Of a stretch of DNA of 64,000 bases, positions 10,009-20,865 are shown piece by piece. Every line of letters starts with the position of its first letter. Within the stretch, counting starts at the first letter, position 1. The DNA is taken from the NCBI RefSeq assembly GCF_030272615.1, contig NC_081409.1:532868291-532932290 (forward strand), in the 5' to 3' direction. A model generated the notes under the pieces. That model was not told the DNA's origin. It worked only from the letters and a program-made list of their open reading frames with translations, and ran no database searches. Origin of the DNA: Cryptomeria japonica. Lineage: Eukaryota > Streptophyta > Pinopsida > Cupressales > Cupressaceae. A program made the translations under genes and the position numbers.

Positions 10009-13000
10009 CTAAGTCTCTACCGGTGGTGGTATGACTCCAAGTTGATCTCTGAGATATTCAAAAGTCTCCCTAGGCAAAGGTTTTGTGAAAATATCTGCAA
10101 GCTATTCTTTAGTATTCACATAAACTAGTTTTATCTCCTTTTCTTCAACTTTTTTCCCTTAGAAAATTAAGTTTGATAGAAACATGTTTTGTTTTAGAAT
10201 GTAATACCGGATTCTTAGATATATCAATTGCTGCAGTGTTATCACAATATATAGTAATGGGTTCCTTCCATTTTACCTTTATGTCTTTCAACATTTGTTT
10301 AAGCCATAGTACCCATGTACAGTTAGTTGCTACTGCAACATATTCTGATTATGTTGTTGATAAAGATGTACAACTCTATTTCTTACTCAACCAAGAAACT
10401 AATCTTTTTCCAAGAAAGAATGCTCCTCCAGTGGTGCTTTTTCTATCATCCACATCTCCTACCCAATTTGCATCCGTGTATGCACATAGGTCAAAATTTT
10501 CATCTCTAGGATACCATAATCCAAGATTTTTTGTGCCTTGTAAGTACTGGAAAATCCTTTTTATAGCTGATTCATGATTTTCCCTAGGATTACTTTGAAA
10601 TCTAGAAACAATACATACTGCATTCATAATATCAGGCCTAGTTTGTGTCAAATATAGTAAACCTCCTATCATAGATTTGTATCTAGTTGGATTAATAGGT
10701 GTAGATTCATCCCTTTGAGATAATTTGTCATTTGTAGTCATAGGTGTGCTTACCGGTTTAGAGTTCTCCATCCCAAATTTCTTTAGTAATTCTTTCAAGT
10801 ACTTGGATTGACTCAAAAATATACCTTTATCAGTCTGTGAAATCTGCAATCCTAAAAAGAATTTTATTTCTCCAATCATAGACATTTCAAATTCTTGCTG
10901 CATTTTAATAGAAAATTCTTTACATAATCCATCTTCTCCTCCAAAGATTATATCATCAACAAATACTTCAATAATCAAGATGTCATCATTAGTTATTTTG
11001 TAATATAAATTGCTATCTACATTTCCTTTAGTAAAACCAATCTTTAAAAGATACTTATCCAACCTTGCATACCAAGCTCTTGGGGCTTGTTTTAATCCAT
11101 ACAGAGCTTTTCTTAACCTGCAAACCATATCATTGTCATTTGTTAAAGAAAATCCATCAGGTTGTTCAATATATACTTCTTCTTCAAGATTTCCATTCAA
11201 AAATGCACATTTAATATCAATTTGATAAACTTTGTAGTCCTTGTGAGTTGCAAAAGCCAAGAATAATCTGACTGCCTCAATTCTGGCTACTGGTGCAAAG
11301 GTTTCATTGTAATCAACTCTTTCTTTCTGAGAATATCCCTTACACACTAGTCTTGCTTTATTTCTGACAACCTTACCATCTTCATTAAGTTTGTTTCTAA
11401 ATACCCATTTGGTTCCAATTACATTTTTATCTTTAAGTCGGGGAACTAATGTCCAAGTATTATTTTTCTCAATTTGTCCTAATTCTTCTTGCATAGCTTT
11501 AATCCAAAATTTATCTTCACATGCCTCATTGATAGATGATGGTTCAATTTGAGAAATAAGACATACCTCTTCATTTGCAAATCTTCCTCTTGTCATAACT
11601 CCTTTAAATTTGTTTCCAATTATCTAATCTTCAGAATGATTCAATCTTACATACCGGGGTGTCTTAGTTTGTTGTTGTTCTTCAATTACTATGGAATCCT
11701 CTGATGATACCAGGGTAACCGGATCTTCATTCTGTATTGGTGGATTTGGTGTAGGTTCATTTGTCACAATTTCTGTTGCCAGTTCAAAGTCTATATACCT
11801 TGAAGTTCCTCTGAATTTTTCATCAATCTTTACATTTGTACTCTCAACAATTTTCTGCAAACTCTTGTTAAAACATCGATATGCCTTTCTCTTAGATGAA
11901 TAACCTAGAAATATTCCTTCATCACTTCTAGGATCAATTTTTCCAATATACTCATCTCTTCTAATATAACATTTACTTCCAAAAATTCTGAAATACTTAG
12001 GAGTAGGAGTATTACCAAACCATAGTTCATGAGGGGTCTTACTGGTTTAACCTTTGATGTGAACTTTATTGAATGTATAGACAACAGTGCTAACTGCCTC
12101 TCTCCAATACACATGTGGTAGATTTGCTTCTGATAACATACTTCTTGCTGCATCCAAGATAGTTATGTTTTTCCTTTCAACAACTCCATTCTGTTGTGGT
12201 GTCTGAGGTGTTGATAACTGTCTTCTAATTCCATTCACTTCACAGAATGTATTAAAGTCCTTAAATGTGAATTCTCCTCCTTGATCTGATCTTAAACATT
12301 TGATTTTCTTACCGGTTTCATTTTCAACCATTTCTTTGAATAGTTTGAACTTTCCAAGTGCTTCTGATTTTTCTCTGAGAAAAGTAACCCAACACATTCT
12401 AGAATAATCATCAATAATTAGCATGAAATATCTATCACCTTGTAATCTTTTAGTTCTAGCTGGACCACATAAATCAGTGTGAATTAAATTAAGAGCATTA
12501 TTGGATTTTTCTGGAATACTTTTGAAACTAGCTCTAACTTGTTTTCCAAATTGACATTCCTTACAAATTGTATTCTGAGGTTTCACAATTTTAGGTAGAT
12601 CTCTAACTGCCTTAGAAGTACTGATTTTTACCATGCAATCAAAGTTTACATGACATAGTCTCTTATGCCATAACCAACTTTCATCTATATGTGCAATCAA
12701 GCATGCCTTTTCACTGTTATTCAAATGAAAGATATTACCTCTAGTCTGGTTACCGGTTGCAATTTCCAAACCAGTTCTATTCATGATTTTGCATTTTCCA
12801 TTTTTAAATTGTAACTAAAATCCCTTCTCAACTAATTGACCAACACTTAAAAGATTATGCTTTAATCCTTCAACATAGTAGACATTGTCAGTGTTATGCT
12901 TACCATCAAGAGATATTGTACCCTTACCTTTGATTGAACAGGCTTTGTCATCTCCAAATCTTACTAAACCTCCATTGTATTCTTCAAAGTTCAAGAATTT

Positions 13001-14134
13001 ACCTTTGTCTCCTATCATATGATGTGACCATCCTGAGTCAATGATCCATTCATCCTTTACTTCAACTTTAGCTACTAGGGCTTATTCTATCAGTTGAGCA
13101 GTAGGTGCCAAGTGATCTTCTGTTATAGCAACAAAAACCTATCCATTGTCTGCTGGATCCTCATCAGAATCATCAGTCACACCTTCATCAGCAATGTAAC
13201 AAGATTTGTCTTTGTTCTTCTTAAATCTGTATCTCTAATATTCAGGATTAGGCTTGTATGTTCTTCTAGCTTCTTCTCTTAGTCTAGCATGTCTATTAGG
13301 GCATCTCGAAGCCATATGACCAATCTTATTGCAGTTGAAACATTTAAAGGGTGCTTTACCTTCATACTTACTTCCAACTGGACCTTTTGGCATTTTCCTT
13401 ACAAATAGTGCTTCAAGTTCTTCAAGTTCTCTTGCATAAAAGGCTTTCCAGTCTAATTTGTCAAATGATGGAGTAGATGATGTTGATGCTTTAAAGGCCA
13501 AATCTATCTTTATAGTAGCAACATGACCAAATTCCTCAATTTCAAAGGCTGAAAGTTTTCCAATCAATTTATCCCTAGTTACTGATGTATTAGGCATTGT
13601 TCTCAACTCATTTATAGTAGTAGCCTTCATTTTATATGCTGGTGGCAAACCTCTTAATATTTTTGAAACAATTTCATCCTCACTCAGGGTTCCTCCACAA
13701 CATTTAATACCCAAAACAATTTCATTTACTCTTTCCATAAAAGAAGAAATCCTTTCATCTTCTTCCATTTTCAGATGTTCATACCTGACTCGGAAGCTTT
13801 CAAGTTTTGCAATCTTAACTATGGAATCTCCTTCATTTAGTATTTCCAAATGATCCCAAATAGCTTTAGCAATAGACCTATCTAATAATCCCATGATTTT
13901 TTGATCTGATAATGTGCTCAAAAGTGCTTCTCTTGCTTTGCAATCATTCTCTTCATCTTTAGCTAAGGTATTTGGAGCAGTCTAACCAGCTATAGCAGCA
14001 GTATAACCATTCTTTGTAACTTCCCAGATGTCTTTACCGATGCAATTCAAATGTGTCTCCATCCTAATCTTCCATATCCCATAGTTGGTTCCATCAAGTT
14101 TAGGACTGTCCTTCCTGAAATAATTTGTAGACAT
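10009..14134 (-). pseudogene. A gag-pol polyprotein, inactivated
   Basis: About 1,375 codons, a normal Copia length, starting at the ATG at 14134 (MSTNYFRKDSPKLDGTNYG) and ending in PPVET. Gag (14134 to about 13235) has the UBN2-type capsid region and an intact knuckle CFNCNKIGHMASRC. The protease keeps DSG within IDSGWSHHM (near 13040). Integrase (about 12690-12000) has LWHKRLCH and CKEC for the zinc site, and the acidic triad in HTDLCGP, RSDQGGEF and VVERKN. Reverse transcriptase (11470-10760) has DIKCAFLNG and FVDDI. RNase H has YTDANWVGD and ends with DIFTKPLP. Stops lie at 13984, 13234, near 13085, 12815, 12047, 11622, 10375 and two places further on; a run of six A near 10155 shifts the frame. 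The particle and enzymes would copy and integrate the element; this copy cannot. Confidence 0.9.
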
Positions 14135-14169
14135 TGGATCTCCTCAAGTTGTTAAACTTCTACAAAAGA

Positions 14170-14190
14170 GGACTAGGCTCTAATACCAAT
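14170..14190 (-). other. A primer-binding site
   Basis: Minus-strand ATTGGTATTAGAGCC directly beside the 5' LTR. It differs by one base from the usual TGGTATCAGAGC that pairs with initiator methionine tRNA. Confidence 0.8.
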
Positions 14191-15255
14191 TGTTAGGTCC
14201 CAGAGACAACTAAGAGGGGGGGGGGGTGAATCAGTTGTCTAATAAATTTAAACCAAAAACCATTTAACTAGCTTAATGCTTAATACCAGTAAACCAGTTA
14301 AGTATGTCGGTAGATAGTGTTAATAGTAAATTTCTATACCGGTAAGGATTAATGCATGAAACATAAACATAAAGTCATCCACAACACATAATACCAATAT
14401 TTGTACGTGGAAACCCTATAAGGGGAAAAACCACGGTGGGAAACCTTACCCACAATCAGATGATACTACTGCAGATAGTAAGTGTACATAAATGGGGTCT
14501 ACACATGCAGAAAGGCCAACAGCCTAGAGCTCACTGCTCAAACACAAAATGGGAGTCACACTGACTACAGTTGGATGGTTAGATCCAATAAGAATGTACT
14601 GCACAAAATAGCATCTTCATATGCTGGATTCAGTACCGGTGTAATGCTGATATGCTTCTGCAAAAACCTAGCTTCACCTTCAAATGATGTCTTCATGTAT
14701 ACCTCTGCTTAATCTCGCATATACCTTCACACAATTCCTTTTTTTCGCATTCCACATTCGATCTTACAAATAAGATCTTACATGTATACCATACCCTAAG
14801 ACCAATTTTAGTAGGTCGGCTCTACAAGATATTATAAAAAAACATTTTACATACAATATAATATCCAATGCAATAACTAATTGAACATGTCAGCTTAATG
14901 CATTTACAACAATAATAAATCATCTCCATAGCATGCCATGCTGATCTAGAAAAGATAAACCTGCTAGTGTAACCCTAGATAACCTTGGACCTATTTGCCG
15001 GTAAAAGAAAATATGCAAATATGAATATACCAATGATTAATTCTTCAAAACAAAGTATCCACATGATGTCTTCGATATTACCAAGTGTCTTCCATATCAT
15101 TCTAGGTACCGGGGAACATTATATCCTCCCGATGAACCATATACCAGTAATTGTGCAATAGTTACTTGCTTGCCGGTGAATGTTGCTAGATCTCCAAAGT
15201 GCTAGTTTTCAGTAGGTGTTGACATCAATGACAAAACCATACCAAAATACCAACA
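14191..15255 (-). repeat. A middle LTR (copy 2; 5' LTR of the gag-pol unit)
   Basis: 1,065 bp, TGTTAGGTCC to ATACCAACA, adjacent to the primer-binding site. The bases that follow are not genomic flank but a second polypurine tract and interior, so this LTR is shared by two tandem units. Hairpin GACAACT/AGTTGTC at 14205-14239, with one stem position changed relative to copy 1. Confidence 0.9.
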
Positions 15256-15717
15256 ATCTCCCCCTTTGGCATTGATGACAACACAAGATGGAAAAACCAT
15301 CAAAGTGCCAAATACCAAAAACCAACAATCTTCTTTAAACACTAATTTCTCCCTCTGGGAGCAACATGTGTTTATCCAAAGAATTATTTTCATACCAATC
15401 TCTCCTCAAAAAGATAATGTGTTTTTCCATAGATATCTCTCCCCCTTTGACATCAAATGCTAATTTACAAAAATCAAATTCATACAAAATACCAACTACT
15501 CCCCCTGAGAAGTAGCTTCCCCATCAAAAAGACCGGAGTAAAAGATTTGTCTTTCTATTCTATCAGTTGATGACAATCATCAACTGTCTAAGTCTCTACC
15601 GGTGGTGGTATGACTCCAAGCTGATCTCTGAGATATTCAAAAGTCTCCCTAGGCAAAGGTTTTGTGAAAATATCTGCAAGCTATTCTTTAGTATTCACAT
15701 AAACCAATTTTATCTCT
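15256..15717 (-). mobile_element. second A interior, deleted remnant
   Basis: Nearly identical to 9677-10138: polypurine tract, the TCTCCCCCTTTGACATC repeat and the 3' end of RNase H (about KLVYVNTKE onward). It stops abruptly inside TTTATCTC and passes, after a few unmatched bases, into LTR sequence. The rest of gag-pol and the primer-binding site of this unit are missing. Confidence 0.85.
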
Positions 15718-16090
15718 AGTTTTATCAGCTTAATGCATTTACAACAATAATAAATCATCTCCATAGCGTGCCATGCTGATCTGGAAAAGATAAACCTACT
15801 AGTGTAACCCTTGATAACCTTGGACCTATTTGCCGGTAAAAGCAAATATGCAAATATGAATATACCAATGATTAATTCTTCAAAACAAAGTATCCACATG
15901 ATGTCTTAGATATTACCAAGTGTCTTCCATATCATTCCAGGTACCGGTGAACATTATATCCTCCCAGTGAACCATATACCAGTAATTGTGCAATAGTTAC
16001 TTGCTTGCCGGTGAATGTTGCTGGATCTCCAAAGTGCTAGTTTTCAATAGGTGTTGACATCAATGACAAAACCATACCAAAATACCAACA
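15718..16090 (-). repeat. A terminal LTR (copy 3), truncated
   Basis: Matches the last third of the other A LTRs from CAGCTTAATGCATTTACAAC (about 15727) to ATACCAACA at 16090, and is followed by GTGCC. The U5 two-thirds, including the hairpin, is missing. Confidence 0.88.
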
Positions 16091-16095
16091 GTGCC
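16091..16095. repeat. target duplication GTGCC, right copy
   Basis: Second half of the duplication around A. Interrupted ORF2 of B resumes here. Confidence 0.9.
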
Positions 16096-17922
16096 CACTA
16101 GCAAAAATAGATCTATTAGCCTCACAAATCAATTCATCAATTTCCTCTTTTGAATTTGCAGAATGAATAGCTAGAAGTTTTTCAATTTTTAGTTTCTTAT
16201 CTAGTTCCACCACTGCTATCCATTTTGCATCTAATCTTATATACAGTTTATTTGGTAAATCATCCACAACTTCAATTAACACTTTCTTATATATGTCCAA
16301 GTGTAAAATAATATTGTTCTTAATGCTTTCCTTATCAGAATCATTAAATGAATTATACAGTTTACTCACATTAGCCAAATTTTCATCATCAGTTATTTCA
16401 TTCAACAAATCATCCAATGAAGGAGTGACCGGTTTATGTTTCTTCTTAGGAGTTAGTTTCTTGGTCAGTTCCCTTACTGCATGTTGTTTCTTCCTCAAGG
16501 TCCTTGTTCTCTTAGGTGAAGGAGATGGTACCGGTGAAGGTTTTCTCTTCCTCCTTTCAACTCTTTTAAACTCTGTTGCCTTCTCACTATCGGTTCCAGA
16601 AGATGTGCCAACCGGTGAAATGTGTTTCTCCAATTGCGGTCCTTCAAGATCACTAACCGATATGCTATTGATGTTCATTACATTTTCCTTGATTTCCTTT
16701 ACTTTCTTAGAAGCATCTCTGATAAATTTTTCTCTTTTCTTCCTTTGCTTCAATGTTTACACATCCCTTTCAATAGTTTCTGCACTGCCAAAAACTTGTC
16801 CTGATGGTTCTCTCGGTGCATCTAGTAGTGCTTTAGCATATATCTCAAGAATGTTAAGATCTACCTTATATCCCATTTCAATTACCCATACAGTCCTAGG
16901 GAGTAAAACTTCCATCCATGTGTCATCTTTCTTGATAACAAAACAGATTTCTTTGTCATACTTGTCTACTACACTCTGTGGTAGCCTTTCTCTAGTTTTC
17001 ATTTTAGCTTGGAAGGTTTTGAAATATTCAATTATGTTGTTGTCCTTTGTAGTTCCCATGCCGGTGAAAGCTTCCTGTATTTGTTTTCCTACTGGTATAT
17101 CATAACCAAAGTCTTTGGGTCTTGTACCGGGAATCTCCTTAGTGAAATACAACATTAAACATACCAAAAGGTTTCCAAAGAGGAATATGCCTTTCTTGTC
17201 ACCTTTGATCTTTTTCAGTTTGTCAATAAGTTCATCTTTCATCCATTCACATACATCAATTATTTCATTATTGTTAACCATCTCATAAGCACTGTGTATA
17301 TAGAGACTAGAAACTGAATTTAGCCTATTAGCATGTGTAGTTTGTATCCTAGCACCATACGTACAAATCTCACATCGATGTCCTTAATATCATTCACTCT
17401 TAGTGATCTACTGTTAGATGTTTCTCCAATTAGGCTTATCACTATGTTGTTGGGAATCTTCTTAGTTTTATCAGGTCTTTTGCTAGTTGAGGGTAAACTA
17501 GTTACTACCCTAATTGCTTGTCTAGTTATTTTGCAGACCAAATCCAACCATAAGAATTCTCCATGTGCTCTACTTAAAAAAATCCTGACTACTTCCTCCA
17601 GAAATTCAGGGATATTCAATATCTCAACAAAACCTAGAGTTTCTACAATCTTATGTTCAGGTTTAACAACACCATTTTTATCACAAATTACCGTTTTAAA
17701 CATTTTCATCAATTCCTCATAACCTAATTCTTCAATGTTGCAATGTATATAAATCCTAGGGTCTTCTGCAAATGCTACACCTTAAAGAATTTTAGATAAT
17801 GCCCCTATAGAGTCATCTTGCTTCACAATTTCAGGAATTATCTTAAACACAGGCCTAGCGCGTTTCACATTTTCCACAATAGTAGGGTTCTGAACAAATT
17901 TGGGAGCAGAAGAGGAAGCCAT
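16096..17922 (-). pseudogene. B ORF2, N-terminal half (unknown protein)
   Basis: I take the ATG at 17922 (MASSSAPKFVQNPTIV) as the start. An in-frame TAA lies at 17784. The next open part (17712-17320) has EFLWLDLVCKITRQAI and TSLPSTSKRPDKTKK. After a frame change, 17281-16757 has GIFLFGNLLVCLMLYF and GTRPKDFGYDIPVGKQIQ. From 16753 it is strongly basic and proline/serine-rich (RRKRKPSPVPSPSPKR), then LDIYKKVLIE and LLAIH. The last part matches E at 35575-35400 (LDIYKKALIE, LLAIY). The FLWLD/LP and FLFGNLL patterns loosely recall plant mobile-domain-type proteins carried by plant transposons, but I would not name it on that. No pol catalytic motif is seen. Continues at 8614 beyond A. Confidence 0.65.
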
Positions 17923-18334
17923 TGAAAAATACCTTTAGCTACTTGAAAATATTCTGAATGCTTGGAGAAATCACTTCGCACCTTTCCTTGAACGCCTTCA
18001 CTCAGTTTTCATGCTCTTTGCTAATTTGAATGTTCGGTGTGTTGAAAAAGAGGGAAATTAGTTGATTTATAATGAAATTTCTCTCAACAATCGCATTAAA
18101 TGCTTGTCGGTTAAGTGAAAACTTAACACATCTATCGGTAAGGAAGAAATATATCTTCTCACCATCAACCGAGGGTACTTTGCATGATTTTCAACTTTCT
18201 ACAATACCCCCAAAATGGGTTACTTCTCAGTTGGATGAAGAATCTCCTGTCGGTGGAGGATTACTCTATTCTACCGGTATAGAGATAGTTTCATCAATAT
18301 TATGATCTCTCTTCCTAATATATTGTTTTGAAAA
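17923..18334. other. ORF1-ORF2 spacer of B
   Basis: No motif-bearing frame on either strand. It separates the zinc-knuckle ORF1 from the ORF2 start, so ORF2 would need its own initiation, splicing or readthrough; nothing in the sequence decides which. Confidence 0.5.
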
Positions 18335-19337
18335 TTATTGCTTTACCTCATCTACCTTTTCTTTACCTTTCAAACTGGATCCTTTATTGTTTATCGGTGA
18401 AGTCTTACTTCTACATAATTTTGCAAAATGTCCAATATTGTTACACGCATAACAAGTTACATTATTCTTGTGAATAGCCTTTCCATATCCTATGTCAGTT
18501 TGTGTTCTGTATTGATTAGATGACTGCCCAAATCTTCCACAAACATAGCATCTCACATTCATTCTGCAGTTTTCTGAATTATGACCAACTTTGTTGCATT
18601 TGGAACATTGATCAGTGGGTGCATTAATGTTCTGATTGTTTCTAAATCTACACTGATTTTCTCTATGACCATACTTGTTACAGTTAAAGCATTTCCCATT
18701 AAATTTATAAGCACTAGGTTGTCTTACTGGTTTACTGTGATCTTGATTGTTTGCAATACCGAAACTTTCTCCAACTTCAAATCCAAGTCCATTAGTATCT
18801 CCATTAGGTTTCTGATTTTTTAGCATATCATCAAGTTCCTCTGAAATTTTCTTGAATTTCTCTTTATGTTTATTTGCAGTATCCAGCTCATTTTCCAGAA
18901 TTCCCTTTTGTCTCACAAACTCAGTTTTATCATGTTGCATGTGAATCAGATTTGTCTTCAACATATCATTTTCATGACTGAGTCTTAGATTTTCACTTCC
19001 CGCATCATTGAGTCTCCTATTCAAATCTTCTTCATTCTTCTTCCTATCTTCAAAGTCTTTATAGCCTCATAGTCATATCTTGCATTTCATTTTTCATATT
19101 ACTGTTCTATATTCTCAACTTGTTCACAAGTTCATTAAGAGTTTCCTTTTCATCATCATCTTTCCGCATCTTCTCATGAAGTTCTTTTCTTTTATTTTGA
19201 GCTATAGTAATATTCTCCCGAAGTCCTTGAATGAATTCCTGTGCAATCCTCAGATCATCTTCAAGTTTGATATTCTTCAATTTATCTGGATCATAGTCTA
19301 CAAGAGCTCCTTCCAATTGTTTTCTTAAGTTCTCCAT
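18335..19337 (-). pseudogene. B ORF1, coiled-coil and zinc-knuckle Gag-like protein
   Basis: Begins at the ATG at 19337 (MENLRKQLEGALVDYD), about 50 bases past the primer-binding site. The first part (19337-19107) is charged and heptad-like, a likely coiled coil; a frame change follows, then 19024-18335 continues the coiled coil and carries four CCHC-type knuckles at residues 112-125 (CFNCNKYGHRENQC), 140-153 (CSKCNKVGHNSENC), 159-172 (degenerate, His and last Cys lost) and 191-204 (CYACNNIGHFAKLC). It ends EKVDEVKQ. Knuckles bind RNA, so this is probably a Gag analogue that packages the element transcript, but it lacks the UBN2-type capsid region seen in A, C and D. A plus-strand fragment of the same ORF lies at 51143-51475. 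Confidence 0.75.
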
Positions 19338-19387
19338 CTATACCAGTGTCAGAATCTTCCTCAAGCTGTTAGACTTTTGAAAATAGA

Positions 19388-19408
19388 GGACCAGGCTCTG
19401 ATACCAAT
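19388..19408 (-). other. B primer-binding site
   Basis: Minus-strand ATTGGTATCAGAGCC directly beside the 5' LTR, a perfect match to the usual methionine-tRNA type. The same type is used by A, C and D. Confidence 0.85.
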
Positions 19409-20198
19409 TGTTAGGATTAATGATAGTCCCAAAGACATTGAGAAGGGGAAGGTGAATCAGTGTCCAACCATTTAGCAGAATATTTAAACTTATTAAGAAC
19501 TTTTCATCCCAAAATAGTGTACTGGTAAATAAGAATTAATGCAACAAATAAGAATAACAGAGACAACATAGAGAACACACCATAACACAAGATATTTAAC
19601 GAGGAAACCTGGTGTGGGAAAAACCTTGGTGGGATTTGTGACCCATAATATTTACTCACTCGCCAATGAATAAATATTACTTACAATGAGGGGCCTGCAC
19701 ATGCAAGAAGGCTAGCTTCCTAGAGCTCACTGCTCAATAAGAGTCACACTGACTACAAAAGTGGATTATGAAATCCAATACAATGTACTGCTTCAAATCA
19801 ACATCAACTATGCCAGGTTCAGTATTGGTTTAAACTTAGTCTATAACCAAAACCTTATACAAAATTTGCCTTATGCATTTGCATATAACATCCTTCCTTT
19901 TTCTTATTTTCTACATCTCTCATACATTTGACTTACAAGATCTCATACATATATGAGCCTTTTACAATGTATCATGTTGGCTTTACAAGAGATAATTACA
20001 TTAAAATACAATAAACAAAAGTTTATTCCCTGTCGGCTGGGTGTCGGTATGCATTGTTTCCGCTGCCGGTGTATGTAGAAGTCTATTGCCAATGTCGATA
20101 ACTATTGATGGCTTACCAGATGAATGCCAGTTGGTTTCTAGATGGTTGCCATCAATGACAACATCGAGTACTTCTCATAGAAGTGTAGAATGCCAACA
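19409..20198 (-). repeat. B 5' LTR
   Basis: 790 bp, TGTTAGGATTAATG to ATGCCAACA, matching 6075-6877. The U5 stem GACATTGA/TCAGTGTC (19434-19464) has one changed position relative to the other copy. It is followed by TATAC and the remainder of the C LTR. Confidence 0.9.
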
Positions 20199-20865
20199 TA
20201 TACAAACCCTTGACCATAAACAATCAGGTCGGCCACCAGACAATAAATTGATTACATAATTACAAACCATGTCGGCCTAAGACCAAACAAATAATATCAA
20301 CACATAAGAAATCCCAAAAATACATCAATAGGTCCTATCCACACATTACATTAAAGTCAGTCCATAACCTAGATCAACCGAGACTTAGTATAGCTCCACA
20401 CGCTATAGCAATGATCTCCATCTGCCAAGTCTTGAACATGATCACCAATAACATCTTAAAACTCCACCAGAAGCTACATGAACACCACTTATGCAATTCA
20501 TCAAAGATCTCCACCAAACGCTCTGCTAGTAAAACCCTCATCGAAACCAGAAACGAAGCTTCTAAGCAAGCAGGATAGCATCTGATCACCAGACGAAAAC
20601 CACCTGACCAAATATGAGTAAGAGTATCATGAACAAGACAATTCCATCACCAAACTATACTAGAGCCTACCAGATCATGTCGGATCCAAGTTAACTAGAA
20701 AGCACTCAACCTACTAGGACTAAAAGGGTGCCGCTAAAGCATCCAAACATCTAGTGTTGGAATCAATGACAAAACATCAATGCAACACATAATCAATTCC
20801 ACCAAATGACCAACATTATTATTATGTGAGGTTTTAAATTTGTTGCACCCAAAATTATTATAAAT
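20199..20865 (-). repeat. C 3' LTR, second part (U3 side)
   Basis: Continues the C LTR after the B insertion. From 20288 to about 20860 it matches 25690-26255 (for example AATATCAACACATAAG, then TTTGTTGCACCC). The part from 20199 to about 20287 has no counterpart in the other C LTR because that copy has a deletion. The inner end is uncertain by a few bases. Confidence 0.8.

Larger units (their letters stand above)
8615..16090 (-). mobile_element. Copia LTR retrotransposon A with three LTR copies
   Basis: The order along the plus strand is full LTR (8615-9676), interior with gag-pol (9677-14190), full LTR (14191-15255), a short interior piece (15256-15717) and a partial LTR (15718-16090). One perfect GTGCC duplication flanks the whole array, not the first two LTRs. 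This is the pattern of a tandem LTR-interior-LTR-interior-LTR unit whose second interior has been largely deleted. A lies in ORF2 of B. Gag-pol is one frame for most of its length but contains about nine stops and one frameshift. Confidence 0.88.
6075..20198 (-). mobile_element. pol-less LTR retrotransposon B, split by A
   Basis: LTRs of 803 bp (6075-6877) and 790 bp (19409-20198), a primer-binding site at 19388-19408 and a polypurine tract at 6878-6892 define a complete element on the minus strand. Removing nested A leaves an interior of about 5.05 kb. It carries ORF1 (coiled coil plus zinc knuckles) and a long ORF2 that I do not recognise. No reverse transcriptase, integrase, RNase H or protease motif is present. 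TATAC follows the element on the right and occurs on the left too, but there four extra bases (ATAA) separate it from the LTR. B is inserted in the 3' LTR of C. LTR blocks shared with A and C suggest trans-mobilisation by Copia enzymes. Confidence 0.85.

Noticed and set aside
15681-15899. 72-codon frame ending KLVYVNTKE
   Set aside because: It is a chimera made by the deletion joint in A: antisense LTR fused to the RNase H tail. Not a gene.
16293-17105. 270-codon plus-strand frame
   Set aside because: Antisense to B ORF2. Its serine/leucine-rich content mirrors the lysine/glutamate-rich minus-strand frame, which is the one conserved in E.
20811-20865. CCAACA followed by TTATT as the true inner end and target duplication of C
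   Set aside because: Tempting because TTATT also precedes C at 5479-5483, but both C LTR copies share about 50 more bases after this point, so the LTR must extend further.
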